Assembly: GCA_032158125.1 (NCBI GenBank) | Contig: JASKOT010000022.1 | Span: 124,001 to 188,000, forward strand | Source: Papiliotrema nemorosa | Taxonomy: Eukaryota > Basidiomycota > Tremellomycetes > Tremellales > Rhynchogastremaceae | Length of the DNA: 64,000 nt | Direction of reading: 5' to 3' | Shown here: piece by piece, positions 22,717 through 35,750 of the stretch | Layout of the letters: each line of letters opens with the position of its first letter | Position numbering within the stretch: position 1 is the stretch's first letter | Position numbers and translations under genes: made by a program | The notes under the pieces: model-generated | What the model was told of the DNA's origin: nothing | The model's database searches: none | Seen by the model: only the letters and a program-made list of their open reading frames with translations

Positions 22717-25700
22717 CTACGGGGCACTTCGTAATGCTCGTAATCGCTCTGCAGCGAGTAAATCAGCCCTGATAGTCTTCTTGATCCCCTCCCAGTCCAT
22801 CTGTGCACCGCCCACACCCGCATCCCGTACCGCCGCTTCAGCCTTGATCATCTTCCCCACGCCGTGTCCCGTCGTGTTTTGATGTTTGTGCAAGACCGTG
22901 AGTGCATGATTGATCGATCCAGCGTGTCTCACAAGCAATGTCGACTGGATACTGCCCAGGAAAATGATCGTGTCGAGAAAGACGGTATGTGCTATGCTCC
23001 TCAATGGCTGATTGATCAGTAGATGTCTCCAAGACGGGGTGGAAAGAGGAGAGTAACTCACCCCATTGATGCACGTAGAATCCGTAGATAAGGACAGAAG
23101 TCTGAACCAGTCAGGCCAGATCCTCGTCCACAAACTTTCTACCCCTTCACCTCCTTCTCCATGTCCATTTCGGGGACGACACCCAACATCAGACGCATTG
23201 CGCGATGCCAAAAGCGCCAGACGGAATAGAGCATAGACGACAGACAGGTTTTCTGCTCCCTGTCCCTCAACGTCTTGCACCACCAATAGATCCGCGCTCG
23301 CTCGTAGACACAGCGATGTCGCCCTGGCGAGTATCGGATACAGCGCAATCAGACGGCGTCGAGCATGCGTCATGTCAACATCCAGAGAAGCCAGGAGGAT
23401 GGGTATAACCACTCCGACTTGCACAATGGCCGCTTCCGATGTGATCGTGCTCACATGATGGGCGAGTGTTCCCGAACCGGCCATTTCGGCACTAATCAGC
23501 AGGGTTCCTGCTTCGCCAAAGATCTTGAGTAATAGGTTTGGGTCTATGCTTGACGATATGAGTGCAGGATGTTGGCGCAGAAGGATGGCTACGCAGCCAG
23601 CCGCCGAGTCGGATAAGACCCGACGTTGTTGTATGGGCACTTGCCCATTCGGCGCTTCGGAAATATCGGGGAAAGCTTGAACAGTGAGATAGCGCAACAA
23701 GGTTTCCACGGTTGATGGAGAGACGTATTGACCATGGAGAGCTGATCCTGCCAGCTCAAACAGGACGGTCCGAATCGTATTCTCAGTCGAGTTTGACTTG
23801 GACACTTCCTCAGAAGACCGCAACAACGCCACAATCGTGTCGAAAGATACAGCGAATCGGGTCAAGCACAGGTGTAAGAATGTCGACACCTGATGCAAGA
23901 GCATGACCGCGTTCTCCCTCGGAGCGAGATACAGTATATTAGCGGCGGCCCGCAGTACAGGGTTCGGATCAAACTCGTCGGCGTGCCATTCTGCCACATG
24001 TTTGCCGAGCCGGTTGACGAATGACCCAAAAGCGACACTTGCGTCTTCCGATATTTCCCCCTCGAGCTGTTGCGAGAATCGCTCAAAGGCCTCGAGAACG
24101 TGTTCGACGACCTGGCGGCCTCGCTTCAGAACGTCCGGCAAGTCAAAAATCGCGAGATCGACCACGGACATTTTCGTCTCTCCTTCAAGTCCAGGTCGCT
24201 CCGAAATTCGTAGTATATGCAGTGCTCTCCCAAGCACAGTCCTGTCCATCTTCGAGGAGGCATTCACAGCATCGTTCTTGAGAATCTGCACGAACAGCCT
24301 TGATCGTCCGAACATCTTGACTGCAAGTCGCAGCCACACTCGACACTGCTCGACCAGTAAAGGATCGCCTTCCTTGTGCATCTCACTGACCAGCACCGAG
24401 GACAAGATACCGAAGATGATGCTAGAGCATCAACAAAAACTTCAGTGTGAATGAAATCACTTACGGCACAGCTCGAACCAGACTGTCCTTAGCGACTCTG
24501 TTTACAGCGGTATGCAAGATTTGCAATGCCAATAGTCTATTCTCCACATTTTCACCATCTTTGACAACCTCGGCCACGCTCTGAAGCGCTCCGAGGGCTG
24601 CCAACTCGACTGTCCGCGTATTCTGTTTGAAGAAGACCGCATGGAGGATATCGAGGATTTTCCGCTGAACCGTCTCGTCGTGAAGAAGGAGTTCTCGCCC
24701 AAACTCAACGACGATCGGCACGAAGAGCGCCCCGACCAAAGCTGTCTTTTTGGCTTTGCCGTCGAGAGTCAGGGGCCCTATGCTGAGACGATGAGTGGAA
24801 TCTGTCACCGAGCGCAAAGCAGGTAGGATGAGGGTAGTCAAAGGTGCGTATGGCTGATCCCACGGGACGGCGACAGCTCTACCAATGTGTTGTTGAAAGT
24901 GCTGAGCAGTGATCCATGGTATTTCCACTCCAGAAGCGATCATGTTCAGACCTAATGCTAGCAGGTTTGCACGAACTGTCACAGCGTCCAAGAGGGCCGA
25001 GACCGTCACAGACTGCGGAGTGAGCGATGACTCGAAGACATGTCCGCCGGAGGTCTCACCTTTCGGGCAGGCTTCATATGCGATATGCCATCACTGACCT
25101 CGATCAACAGGTCTTCGAGCACTCGCCAAGATAGGACCGGCCAGGCGGGTCGCAGTAGGTGTAAACGATGCAACCGAGGCATCAAAGACAGTCTTTGTTC
25201 GTCACTGCTTCGCACTAGGAACTCTTCAAAGCAGCCCGAAATGGCAACAAGCTGGGTAGGAAGGATACTTCGTACTATCACCAAGCTGTCGGGTCCGATA
25301 TCGGTGTGGTCAAGAAGCGTTTCAAAGAAGAGCACGACTAGACCAACCGACGCCCGTCGCCAAGACAGGATGTCTTGCGTGAGAGCATCGTCCGCGAGTT
25401 CGAGTACAAAAATGAGCAGACGCTCGCGCAAATTGGTCCTGAAGGGTTAATGCCGTCGTGAATGCGTGCAACAGCTTACTTACCGATTGCCATAGTGGAA
25501 TTGAGCTTTCACAATGAGCTCCATGGGGACCGGGTTGACAGAAAGCAGGCGAAGGTAAATACGCGATCGGGCCTTTCGATCCACGGTTGGTTCATCGATC
25601 AAATCCCATAGTCTAGCCTTATAAGCGCCTGTCAAATACCTTGAGGTGTTTACATACGCAGGATACAACAGATGACAATGTTTGTGAAGCTGATTATCAG

Positions 25701-28700
25701 CATGGCTCTTCACACCAACCCACGAATGCGTCAATGTTGGCAGCAGTCGAGGATTTGGTGAACAGAAGCCACATAAAGTCGAGTACCATCTCTGTAGGAA
25801 AGAGCTTGCTCGGTATCAGCTTCGCTAGGGCTTGAATGACAGCTTCGTCCACGGGGAGAAGCAAGAGCGATGCAGTGTTTGCTCTTCGCTTCTTGCTCAA
25901 GCTGCGCGATCAGCCGTGTTTTTGAAATGTCCAAAGCGACTTGCCTTGCGGGTTGTTTCGTCTCCTTATCAGGATTACTCAGGCTTGAGTCCCTGATTTC
26001 GGCAATTGAGACTCCAAATGCTCTCAATACGAGCAACATGCTCTGCTTCATGACATCCAAGCTGCAAGTGAGTACGACCTCGGCCACTATACTCGACCGT
26101 ACCTTGATTCCAATGGCGCTGAGGGGCCGGAAATGCTAAATGTGACAACATCAACGAACATCTTGCAGCACAGCTTCGCGAAGTCAGTAGGATCGATCCA
26201 AGCTGCATTTGCATTCACTGCGATGACCAGATCCAATGTCGAGTCGAGATTTCGGTGAGAATGTGTCGAGGTATCTATGATGGCGGTGAGCATAGCCCAG
26301 GGGATCTCAACGCCTGAAAAAGCAAGCACGCGGAGCCACTTGCATACCCGCGCAATGCCCTCCTGACCCTCGGTCATGGTCATTTGGGCGAATTGCCAGA
26401 TACCCTGACTGTCGTCATCCTCCACTTGTTGCTTGCTCGTAATCGAGTGCCGCAAAAGTCTGGGTAAAGAGCGATAGATCATGTCCTTAATGGTTAGCAT
26501 GACGTCCGGAGAGAGCACATACCTGGCTCGCCAGCGATCCAAGGTCCTCAAGCCAAGCTGTCAACAAGTCCAGATGAACAGAGTATATGAAACCGGCATC
26601 AAACATAGTTGACATATGCTCCAACGCACTCGCAGCGAGCTGAGAAGCGATCTGTCTGTCAGCTCAAAGGCTGAGTAGGGAAGCAAGATGGATGTACTTC
26701 GTCTTCTGCGACTGAATTGCGGTTCGACAAGTGGTCTTGACGTTTACACTGCTCATACACAACATGCCCGTACCTGTCATCAACGTCTCGAACATACGAG
26801 GTACGCCTGAAAGAAACTCACAAGGCTGGGTCTTGATTGTGTAAAGCCAAGAGCCACGAACGCGCATACCGTTCTTGTAATGACAAGCGATCTTCCTTGT
26901 ATATCTGCACCGAAGAATTACCCCTCGAACCAGCTCGGACTCCCGGTAAGCGTTTGTGTTTGCTTGCAAACTGTTTGACGATCTCATGAAGAGCTAGATC
27001 CTATCGATCAGGCTGTAATCCTTTGAAGAACAGGGGGCTTACCTCTGCCATGACCCATCGGATCAAAGCTGCTCCAAGCCGTTCTAGGGCATAAGGTGAG
27101 CACAGGAGACTAGGCCAGGCGCGAGTGGCTAAAAGGCGAAGACCGATCTCGTTCATCGTCAAGTCGAGATCATCCAACAGGGCCTCGATCGCGAGTATGA
27201 GTGTCTCGACGGTGGGCGAAGAGTCAATCAAAAGGGGCAATCCAAATGAACACCACCTGAAACTCGCGCTAATGTCCTTGGCCCGGATAGGGTCAAAACC
27301 CTGAACACAAATGTGACCGGTCGACTGTAGCTGTTCCAAGAACAGACTGACAATATGCGGCTCGTTGATGCCCAGATCTTGAGCAAGACTTCGAGACAAG
27401 GACCCGAGATTGAGCATCTCGTAGGTCTCGTGTTGCTGAGCCACATCGCCGTGACCGTGTCGGGAGGCTGGGAGTCCAGAGGCGGTCAAGTGGCCCTCAG
27501 AGGGCTCAGGCGAGTCGGCGGGATCGGGTACGGAGGGGGAGCGCAACAAGGCAGTCACGTATGTAAGATATCGGTCCGAGTATAGGTAGCCTTGACCCAA
27601 GACTTGCCCGTTATTCTCCAAGTGCCCGAAATCCGCTGCAGCCGAGGAAGCATGTGTCTCGTTTGTTCTGAGATACTCCTCGTAAGCTTTCAAAAACGGT
27701 CGGAGCTCAACAATATCGGAATCGAGCTTTCTATCTCCAAAATGGCTAGGTCGAATTGACCCGGATGCTAAGCCATTCTTGAGAAGCTGATATTGCGACC
27801 ACAGCGCCCCGTATAGGACGGCGACCTCGTCGTAGCTCCGTTGAGATAGGTGGTCCGTTTCGACACACAGATATCCATATTCTTGCAGGAAAGACGATTT
27901 GAGCGTATCAAGAGTAATTGTGAAAGGGTTCCGACCCTGGGCCGCGATCTCATCGACCATCACATCCCTGCCATATCGGCATTCTCGACCCTTTTCCGAT
28001 AAGCCGTCAGCGCATGCCGGATGGTAGAACCGTTGGCACCCATTCGTACAAGCATAAGCCTGGGCTCGCAAGCCCCAGAGAGGCAGGTGACATTGCTCGC
28101 ATAAGGCGGTGGTGAAAAGGTTGACGAGGTGTAATTCGTGTTGACCGATATGACGTCGAGTTGAGAATCCATTATCTTCGCGAGAGACACCGTCCAATGT
28201 TTTCTCCTGCATTCGAGTCATTGCCAAGCTAAACTTGACGTTGACCACATAGGTAGGTATCTCGTGGGCGGCGACAGTCACCACTTCGTAGTGATATCCT
28301 TGACTTTTTCCTGTGTGCGAGTAGCAGTGCAGGTGGCGGAGATCCTGGCAAAGGGTACACTTGATACCAAAGCCATGTATGTCCGTTCCACAAGTCGAGC
28401 AATTGCCTTCACCTGAAACGTCACAATCACGAGAACTCACTCGCCACGGGATGAAATGGTGCGCTTCCTCGACATCTTCGCCCAAGATGATATCCTGGCC
28501 AGTTTCCCACTTGATCCGCAGAGCAGAGTACGTAGAGAGAGCAGGTCTGCGCGATATAGCGTTATGTCCAACGGATTCTGGGAAAAATGTACTGATGAGC
28601 TCCACCGCCGATCGTCTGGTTTGCGAAGGCGCATGTGCTACGAGGTCAAGGAGATCTAGAACAGCATCGGGCTTGGCGGTGAACACCAAGGTCAGAAGAC

Positions 28701-30254
28701 GGTGCAGCCGGTGGATAGTATTCAGGCCTGACGGAGAGAGGTCGATGGTTGTAGACACCGCCAACAGAAGTCGAGGGATCAATGAAGCCAGTTGCAGATA
28801 CAATGGGGCTAGCTTCGTCGTGGATCCTGCGATGGACAGCACACCAGCGAGCTCATTGTGGTGAGAGAATGGATGCGTAGGACTGGTCGATGAATATCGC
28901 AGCCAGCCAGGCGAGCTTGCAGGGTATGCGATCTCATCGGGCGTGTCAGACGATATCGCGAACATTGGCAGAGTGGTAGTCTTTCGTTCCAGAGGTGCAA
29001 AGGGATCTGGCCCATCAGCATAAGTTCGATGCGAGGATGACAAGTACACCACTTACCCTGCCATGGGTTCTCATGCGCTGACTTGTCCTGTCCTCCTCTT
29101 TCCCCAGTCAGCCTCTCAAGCAGCTCGCCGAGTCGCCCTTCGACCCATTCGCAGATTCGCCCAAACATGGCGGATCCCATGGTGTAATAGCCACCAATAA
29201 TCATTTCAATAACCTGAACTTTTACACCGGAATTGCAGCGATCGTACAGGTAAGAAGCGATATCAAGACATGCCGCCTGTAGAGCATTTGGAGGTCGAAG
29301 TAGACGGAATTGCTGTATCCGATGGAGACAATCGACGTTGATCAGGACCGTCAGCACCGAGAGAAGCCGGTCCAACAACGTCCTCCCTGATATCGTGCTT
29401 CCTGGGGAAGATAGGGGAGAGCCGATGTCATCGAACGTCTGCTTCTGCGGCGAGACTGGCGTTGCGAATGAGGAGAACCGACCGGTTTTGCGCTTGGTAG
29501 GACGAACGATAGGACTTGTGCTGGTCCCACGCACCTCGCTATCGGAAGCGAAGAGGTCCAAGCCTTGGTTATGAGCTAGAACCAGGAGCCCTCTCGTGTG
29601 GTCGACGAGGTCGTATGTCGCCTCGGTATCCCAGTCCCCCTCGTCGAGCCGCACTTGGTCCTCGACGTCCTCGCTTCCTATGCCTTGATACGAAGCTTGA
29701 TGAGTCGCTGCATTGCCTTGGGCGACTGACAGTCCAGTATGGGCTGCAGCGGCTATAGTCTGACCAATCTTCACCACTGTCTTGCCTTTGCCCTTCCGCG
29801 ACGTCCTGCCTGACACTTCACGCGCCGCTATCGCGGCTCGATCAAGTAGATCAGGTGCGGCCTCCCGAGCTTCCAATTTGTCCAGCAGATGCGAAAGCAG
29901 TTTTTGAGTCTCATAAAGACCTCTGAGTGATAGCTTTTGCGGTTGTTTCACACGACCGATGGTGGGTCGTCGAAACTTCCTCACATTGGGAGAAGAGCTG
30001 GGAGAAGAAGGGGAAGGCGGCGTCACCTCGATATTGGGAGAAGGTATAGACAGCGAGACGTGCCGTGTCCGTGGTGAGGCTGGCGGATTGAAAGTGGGCG
30101 ATGGCGGCACTAGGTCGTAGGGTCCGTGTTCGATTTGTAGCTTGGGGATCAGTTCTGCGCAGACGGAAGAAGCGCGGTCGACGCACCCTCGATGGTTGAG
30201 CTCCTGGCCGTCTGCCCAGAGCCCGACGCGGATCTGCAATTGGCTCGCCATCAT
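22717..30254 (-). CDS. Very large protein with tandem C1-like zinc fingers; possibly UNC80-like
   Basis: I read one gene of about 2,300 residues with roughly ten introns; three were placed exactly (29007-29056, 27001-27042, 23008-23061). The N-terminus begins at the ATG pair at 30254 (QLQIRVGLWADGQ follows) and contains Ser/Pro-rich segments. Two Cys/His clusters in the middle look like C1-type zinc fingers: CSTCG...CTLCQDLRHLHC, and CEQCH...CTNGCQRFYHPAC. The rest, especially the C-terminal half, is helical and Leu-rich like HEAT/armadillo repeats. Basidiomycete proteins annotated as carrying an UNC80 C-terminal domain have similar size; animal UNC80 is a subunit of the NALCN cation channel complex. 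That assignment is from memory and not certain. No clear transmembrane helix was seen. Confidence 0.6.
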
Positions 30255-30487
30255 CTTGAGCTGACATGAGGCTGCAGGAGCATCACACGGCAGCCTTGTC
30301 GACCTCGATCAGGGATGAGAAGGGAAACGAGGTGGACGGATGGTGATTGAGATACTGTCAACAAGGTTGGACACCCTCCACCTCGACCAGCTCGATACCA
30401 TCATCATTCATCCCTCATCCATTAAAATCACCCGTGTTCTCTTTGAAGCAATACAAGAGGGGCAGCGCGCTTCGAAGTCTTGCAAGT

Positions 30488-33400
30488 ATGGCCGATGCGA
30501 CCGCCGCCGGACCATCCCAGCCTAGTGGGGTGCGTACAGGCTCAAGCGTTCCAGGACACCGATACTGACCGAAACAGATCACACCTCAATGGCGTCAGTT
30601 CACCTTCTTTGACTTGGAACAAGTCATAGAGAGCGACGAGTCTACACAAGCGCCCAGAATTATTCGTGTAGGCCATCCTCAATTCAAGTCGAGGTGGAGC
30701 TATGCTGATGAGATAGGAGGTGCAACCACCGGTCGTCATAGCCCCGACCTCCCCTCTGTCCCCTCTTCCCGCCTCGCTCATCCTCTCTTCTGCGACAGAC
30801 ATCACCATTCTAGACCGGAACTTCCAACCTACACGTACATGGAAGGCCTGGGATAGCAGACCTGGTGCTCGAGCGCTGGCAGAGGCGGGTGGGATACTCG
30901 TGGGCATAGGGGACGACGATTCAAGGTACCCGGTTCTCAAGATATGGGATCTGACTCGGGAGGAGAAGAAGAAGGCTGGGGGAGGCCCTGTGCTTATGAG
31001 GAATGTGAGGATACAGCATGGTCAACGACCGCATCCGGTATGTCGAGTTGTCTGGGACATGCTCTAACGGAAGGTGTCTGCTATCGCTCTCACTTCCAAC
31101 TTGTCGCATTTGGCTATCGGTTTGGGGGATGGTACGGTCCTGCTGTATAGGCATCTGCTACAATCCTTGACCACTTCATCAACATCTTTGACAAGTCTAC
31201 CGAAGGCTAGAGTCATACACGAATCTCCGGAACCTATCACCGGACTGGGGTTTCGAGAGGGTGCATCTCAGGCCGCTCGGACCAGCGAGACCGATAAATC
31301 CACTGCGCCTAATCTGAGCATCTTTGTGGTGACCACAAATCGTGTCTTGAGTGCGGTCGTGTCCGGACGGGGAGGTGAAGCCAAAACGATAGACGATAAA
31401 GGCGCTGGATTGGGATGCGCTTCGATGGACTGGGATCGGAAAGAGCTCATTGTCGCTCGAGATGATGCTCTATGGCTATATGGCGCAGAAGGCAGGAGTC
31501 AGTGTTACGCATATGAAGGTGAATCAGACATAGATTCCAGGCACAGGACTCATGACAGGCCCAAAATCCTCCATCACGGTGTACAGGCATAATCTCATCA
31601 TCACCTCTCCTTCGTTCTTCCCTTCCGCCAACTCTACGTCTGCGACCGTGCGGCACTATGTGAAGAGTGATCCAAGCAGTACAGGGAGTGAAATTGCCAA
31701 AGTGACGATATTCGATCTGCAGAATAAGATTATCTCTTACTCTGGGACCTTCCGTGAAGGCGTTCGACAGGTGACTCACCAGTGGGGCGAAATCTTCGTG
31801 CTCGGACCAGAAGGCAAGGTGAGTCATGCTTTTGGTGCAATCAGCCGGTACTGAGGAAGAGCTGTCGCGGCTCGATGAACACTCCACTACGGCAAAGCTC
31901 GAGGTGCTGTGTCGACGCAATCTTTATACGCTTGCTATTAGCCTTGCGAAAGCCTCTGGGTTCAGCGAAGCCGGTGTGGTCGAGATACATCGCCGCTATG
32001 GGGATTATCTGTACACAAAGGGCGACTTTGAAGGATCGATGGGCCAGTTTATCAAAACCCTTGGCCATCTTCAGCCATCCTATGTCATTCGAAAAGTGAG
32101 CGCACTTGGTGATTCGTGAGAAAGCTGATGACCAGTTCCTCGATGCGCAGAGAATACAAAATCTAACGGAATATCTTCAAGAGATGCATTCTCGAGGTCT
32201 AGCGAATCCCGACCACACGACTCTGTTGCTTAATTGTTACACCAAGACAGGAGACAAAGCACGGCTAGATACCTTCATCAGAGCTGAAGTCGGTCGAACA
32301 GGATCTAGTGCAAATGGCGTTGAGGAGTTGCCATTCGATCTGGATACAGCTATCAAGGTCTGTCGGCAAGCTGGATTCTTCGAGCACGCGACGTATCTGG
32401 CCAAAAAATGGGGACGCCACGAAGATTATCTCCGGATCCAAATTGAGGATGCTCAACAGTATGGCGATGCCATTCGGTACCTCAGATCGTTGGGACCGTC
32501 AGCGGTGAGCATAATATACTGTTGATCCATATGAAAAGACTGATCATCTTAGTGCGAAGCGAACCTGGTACTGTACGGGCGCATGCTGTTACAGCACGAG
32601 CCGGAAGCCACCACCGAACTGTTGATCGACCTTTGTTCTGGACAATTAGGCAAAAAGCCTGCACTTGCGCCGCTCACTGAAGGTCAAGATGGCAGAACCT
32701 CAGCTGGAGCAGGACCGGCCATGTTATCATACTTGGGAGTCAATCGGGTTGCTGGGCTATTCACGGGCGAGGCATCTTCGCCTACGACTGCCACCGGGTC
32801 CGCCATACCACCACCAGCCAATGGAGCCTCTGCAACATCTCAACTCGAAAAAGTCGACGAGGCAGCCATCTCCGAATCACCGACATATGAGCCGCCGTCA
32901 CCGAGGCGCTATTTTGCCCACTTTGTCGATCATCAGTCATACTTTATCCATTTTCTCGAGGCGGTCGCGGGTACCCTATGGGATCAGCGAATCTCGACGA
33001 CCGTTGTTCCTGCGTCTGGCCCCCTGTCGCCCCGTCCGATGGACATCAAAGCGGACGGGCATGAGGGCGAGACAGATCAACGAGCAGTCTGGAACACGCT
33101 TCTCGAGCTGTACTTGACATCGACCAAGTCTGGCGATGCCGCCGTAGCCAAGGCTTCCAAGCAGAAAGCACTGGCGCTCTTAGCCGATCTGGACAAACCG
33201 TACGATCCTATCCATGCGATGATTCTTTGCTCGACAGCGGGCTTCACAGATGGGCTCGTCGGACTGTGGGAATCTATGGGCATGTACGAAGATGTTTTGC
33301 GGTATTGGATGGATCTAGACAAAACTTCATCCATCAGTAACGGCGTCACGTCAAACGGTCACTCGGAGGATGATGTTGCGCGTGTGCCGTCCGACGAGGT

Positions 33401-34083
33401 ACTTCGATGTCTCGACTTGTACGGCCCGACCAATCTCCACCTCTACCCTCTTGTTTTACGATATCTTACCTCATCTCCTGCCATTCTCTCCCGACATTCA
33501 TCCCACCTTCCACGGCTATTGCAGACTATCGACGAGAACCGCATCCTCCCTCCACTTGCTGTCATTCAGCTTCTCTCGCGGAACGGCGTGGCCAGTGTTG
33601 GCAATGTGAAAGAGTGGCTGAAGACCAAAGTCGAAGAGACGAGACAAGATGTAGAGAGTGACAAGCACCTCGTGGAGAGTTATCGCAACGAGACGAAAGA
33701 GAAGGAGAGAGAGCTCAAAGCTCTGGCGAATCCTGAGCAGCCTGAAGTCTTCCAAGTGACACGTTGTGCGGCTTGTAATACACAGCTCGACTTGCCCAGT
33801 GTACACTTCATGTGCAAGCACTCTTATCACCAGAGATGCGTTCTTCTCGTCTTTGAATGACTTGGTTCGAGGCTGATGAGACAGGTGTCTGTCGGATTCC
33901 GACCCCGAGTGTATACATTGTGCCAGACAGCATTCAATCATACGCGAAGTGAGAAGAGGTCAGACGAGGTTGGCAGATCGACATGACCTGTTCTTGAGCG
34001 AAGTGCACGAGGCAGAAGATGGATTTGCTGTGGTCGCAGGCGCGTTTGGCAGGGGTTTGATGAACAAGCCTGTGGACAGTTGA
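30488..34083 (+). CDS. VPS11: Vacuolar sorting protein Vps11 (HOPS/CORVET core)
   Basis: Nine exons (30488-30529, 30578-30667, 30717-31037, 31074-31518, 31559-31818, 31856-32095, 32136-32504, 32553-33835, 33885-34083) add up to 1,082 residues. An N-terminal beta-propeller (for example ITILDRNF and IKVWD-like segments) is followed by the clathrin-repeat solenoid (LYTLAISLAKASG; YGDYLYTKGDFEGSMGQF) and a C-terminal RING (CAACNTQLDLPS, CKHSYHQRC, CIHC). Vps11 is a shared core subunit of the HOPS and CORVET tethers that act in endosome-vacuole fusion. The RING is interrupted by an intron (33836-33884) that begins AT instead of GT. Reading any GT donor instead breaks the conserved tail DGFAVVAGAFGRG. 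The gene converges with BET4. Confidence 0.95.
33836..33884 (+). other. Apparent AT-AG intron in the VPS11 RING finger
   Basis: The exon ends CAC CAG AG and the next in-frame segment is G TGT CTG TCG GAT. The 49-nt insert between them begins ATGCGTTC, has a CTGAT branch-like site and ends ACAG. Replacing its first base by G would give an ordinary GTGCGT donor. All GT donors nearby put the conserved tail out of frame. Confidence 0.6.
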
Positions 34084-34167
34084 CAGTAGCCGGGCGACGT
34101 ATGATGACAACTTGTCAGATATAGCAATCATGCATATTACAACAACAGTGTGTCGATGCTTGACTAA

Positions 34168-35546
34168 TCATTGTATTCGCTTCGCTACGATATCAGCAAG
34201 ACGATGCGGTATGGAGCTCTGACTGACCAAAGTCGGTGTAGCGCTCCTTCCTGTCGGTATCTATCTCTGCCAGTCTATCCAGTAAGGCTTTGGCCTCGGC
34301 CCGCAGCGACACGGATTCTTCCTGTGGAGTGTTTGCCAAGTTGGCGAGAAGCAGCGTGTAGTGGGATAAGGCGCCCATGCACCCTCAGAATCAGCTGAAG
34401 TCCAATCGAGCAGCAAGGTAAAGCCTGGACTCACATTTCTGATCCGGCTCAGTCTCATGTAGCTCCCTCGTCGACTCGATTTCTCTCCTGAGGACCTGCT
34501 CATCCGGGTCTAGAGCATCAACACCAGCAAGTTTGTATAACGCAAACGTACCGCTACCAATCAGCCAACGATGATACAACCACCCGGATTGATCTCCCGG
34601 GTCAGTCCATAAAGCCTGTCGTACCAGCTCAAATTCTGATCGTCAAACACGGAAGACTTTCTACTGCTCATGTCTCACTCACCCTGATCTTTCTCCTGAG
34701 CCACCCGAAGAGGATCCAGCTCCGCCCATAATCCACCGAGAATCTTGGTCCGGCAATGCCACGCGGAGAAATTGGAGAAGTTGGCCTCAATCTTCTTCTG
34801 AGTATACTTCAATTCGTCTTGTGGTGTCTTGGGAGGAGAGAAACTTTTCGGTAATGACTTCAAGACGTATCGTCTGTATCCCCATGCGTGGACTGATCAT
34901 TAATCTCAGTAAAGTGCAGGTGGGATACGCACAATTTCTAGCGTCAATATCGAGCATCTTCTCGATGAGCATCAACTCCATCTTCCAAAATTCGTTTCTC
35001 CATCCTTCACTTTCTCCAGGTCCGAGCGGGACCGACTCTAAGCACCATTTACGGTGATTCCATATCCAATACACTTTTGGGTGAACTTGGAGATACGCCG
35101 TGGTCAATCTCAGATCCGTCGTGAGGAGTTTGACTATCTCTTCTGATTTTCTGCAAGTCAGATGATGTGGGAGAGTGTGAAGCTTGAGGTGGAGCATACG
35201 AGGTTGGAAATAGACCGTTGAGCAAGATGTACCGACGGTAGTTCCAGATGGTGTAGAACTCCGGATTCAGATCCAATAATTGAGTTGTTCTGCCTAAGGC
35301 TTCCTGAGAGTAGTCCTTTGCCCGTTTCTTAGCTCGTCAGCTAGCGTCAGGCTTTACGAGGGCACATCTCTCTTACCCTAGACAGCACGTCTTCCTGCAG
35401 TGCGACATAAGATTCAATCTTGGATTGCTCCTTCAACCGCTTCGCTTCTTCTGCCTGAGGCGTAAGTCGAGACCGCTTGACGCTGTGCTGGAAGCTTGAT
35501 CAGCTTTCCTGTGGTGTATTGCCCAAGGCTGTGTCCTGCTTACCAT
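34168..35546 (-). CDS. BET4: Rab geranylgeranyltransferase alpha subunit
   Basis: Eight exons (35546-35544, 35487-35377, 35327-35200, 35150-34933, 34892-34683, 34635-34435, 34383-34228, 34184-34168) join in frame to 347 residues. The prenyltransferase alpha repeats are plain: NPEFYTIWNYRR, HPKVYWIWNHRKW, NFHAWGYRRYVL, NFSAWHCRTKIL and QSGWLYHRWLIG. Bet4 pairs with Bet2 to add geranylgeranyl groups to Rab proteins such as Ypt1 and Sec4 that are presented by Rep/Mrs6. The HSVKR motif after the start and the length fit the type II enzyme rather than the farnesyltransferase subunit Ram2. The first coding exon is just ATG, followed directly by the donor GTAAGC. The gene is divergent from the WBP4-like gene by about 200 bases. 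Confidence 0.94.
35488..35546 (-). promoter_or_regulatory. Intron immediately after the BET4 start codon
   Basis: The minus strand reads ATG, then GTAAGC..., a 56-nt intron ending TTCCAG, and CAC AGC GTC AAG. The coding part of exon 1 is therefore a single codon. The downstream exon has no ATG before the conserved HSVKR sequence. Confidence 0.75.
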
Positions 35547-35750
35547 GCCGGTTCCCAAGTCGTATTGCAGATGTCGAGCATACAGTTCCTAGTGACAGCC
35601 GGTTTGATATCACTCGGGTGAGATCGATTACGTAACGTGAATGTTTGCCACCCAACCTTGTGTCGAAATCTCGAACAAGCAGCAGCATACAGCATCCTGC
35701 ACATCGATCTCTTCCTCGACCTCGCCTTCGGAGCGGATAGTCGGACCAGA

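Noticed and set aside
34510..34566. Possible intron in BET4 (GTACGT...GAGCAG)
   Set aside because: It has good-looking splice sites, but removing it shifts the frame. The sequence reads through in frame as TFALYKLAGVDALDPDEQ, and the rest of the gene only adds up if it is retained.
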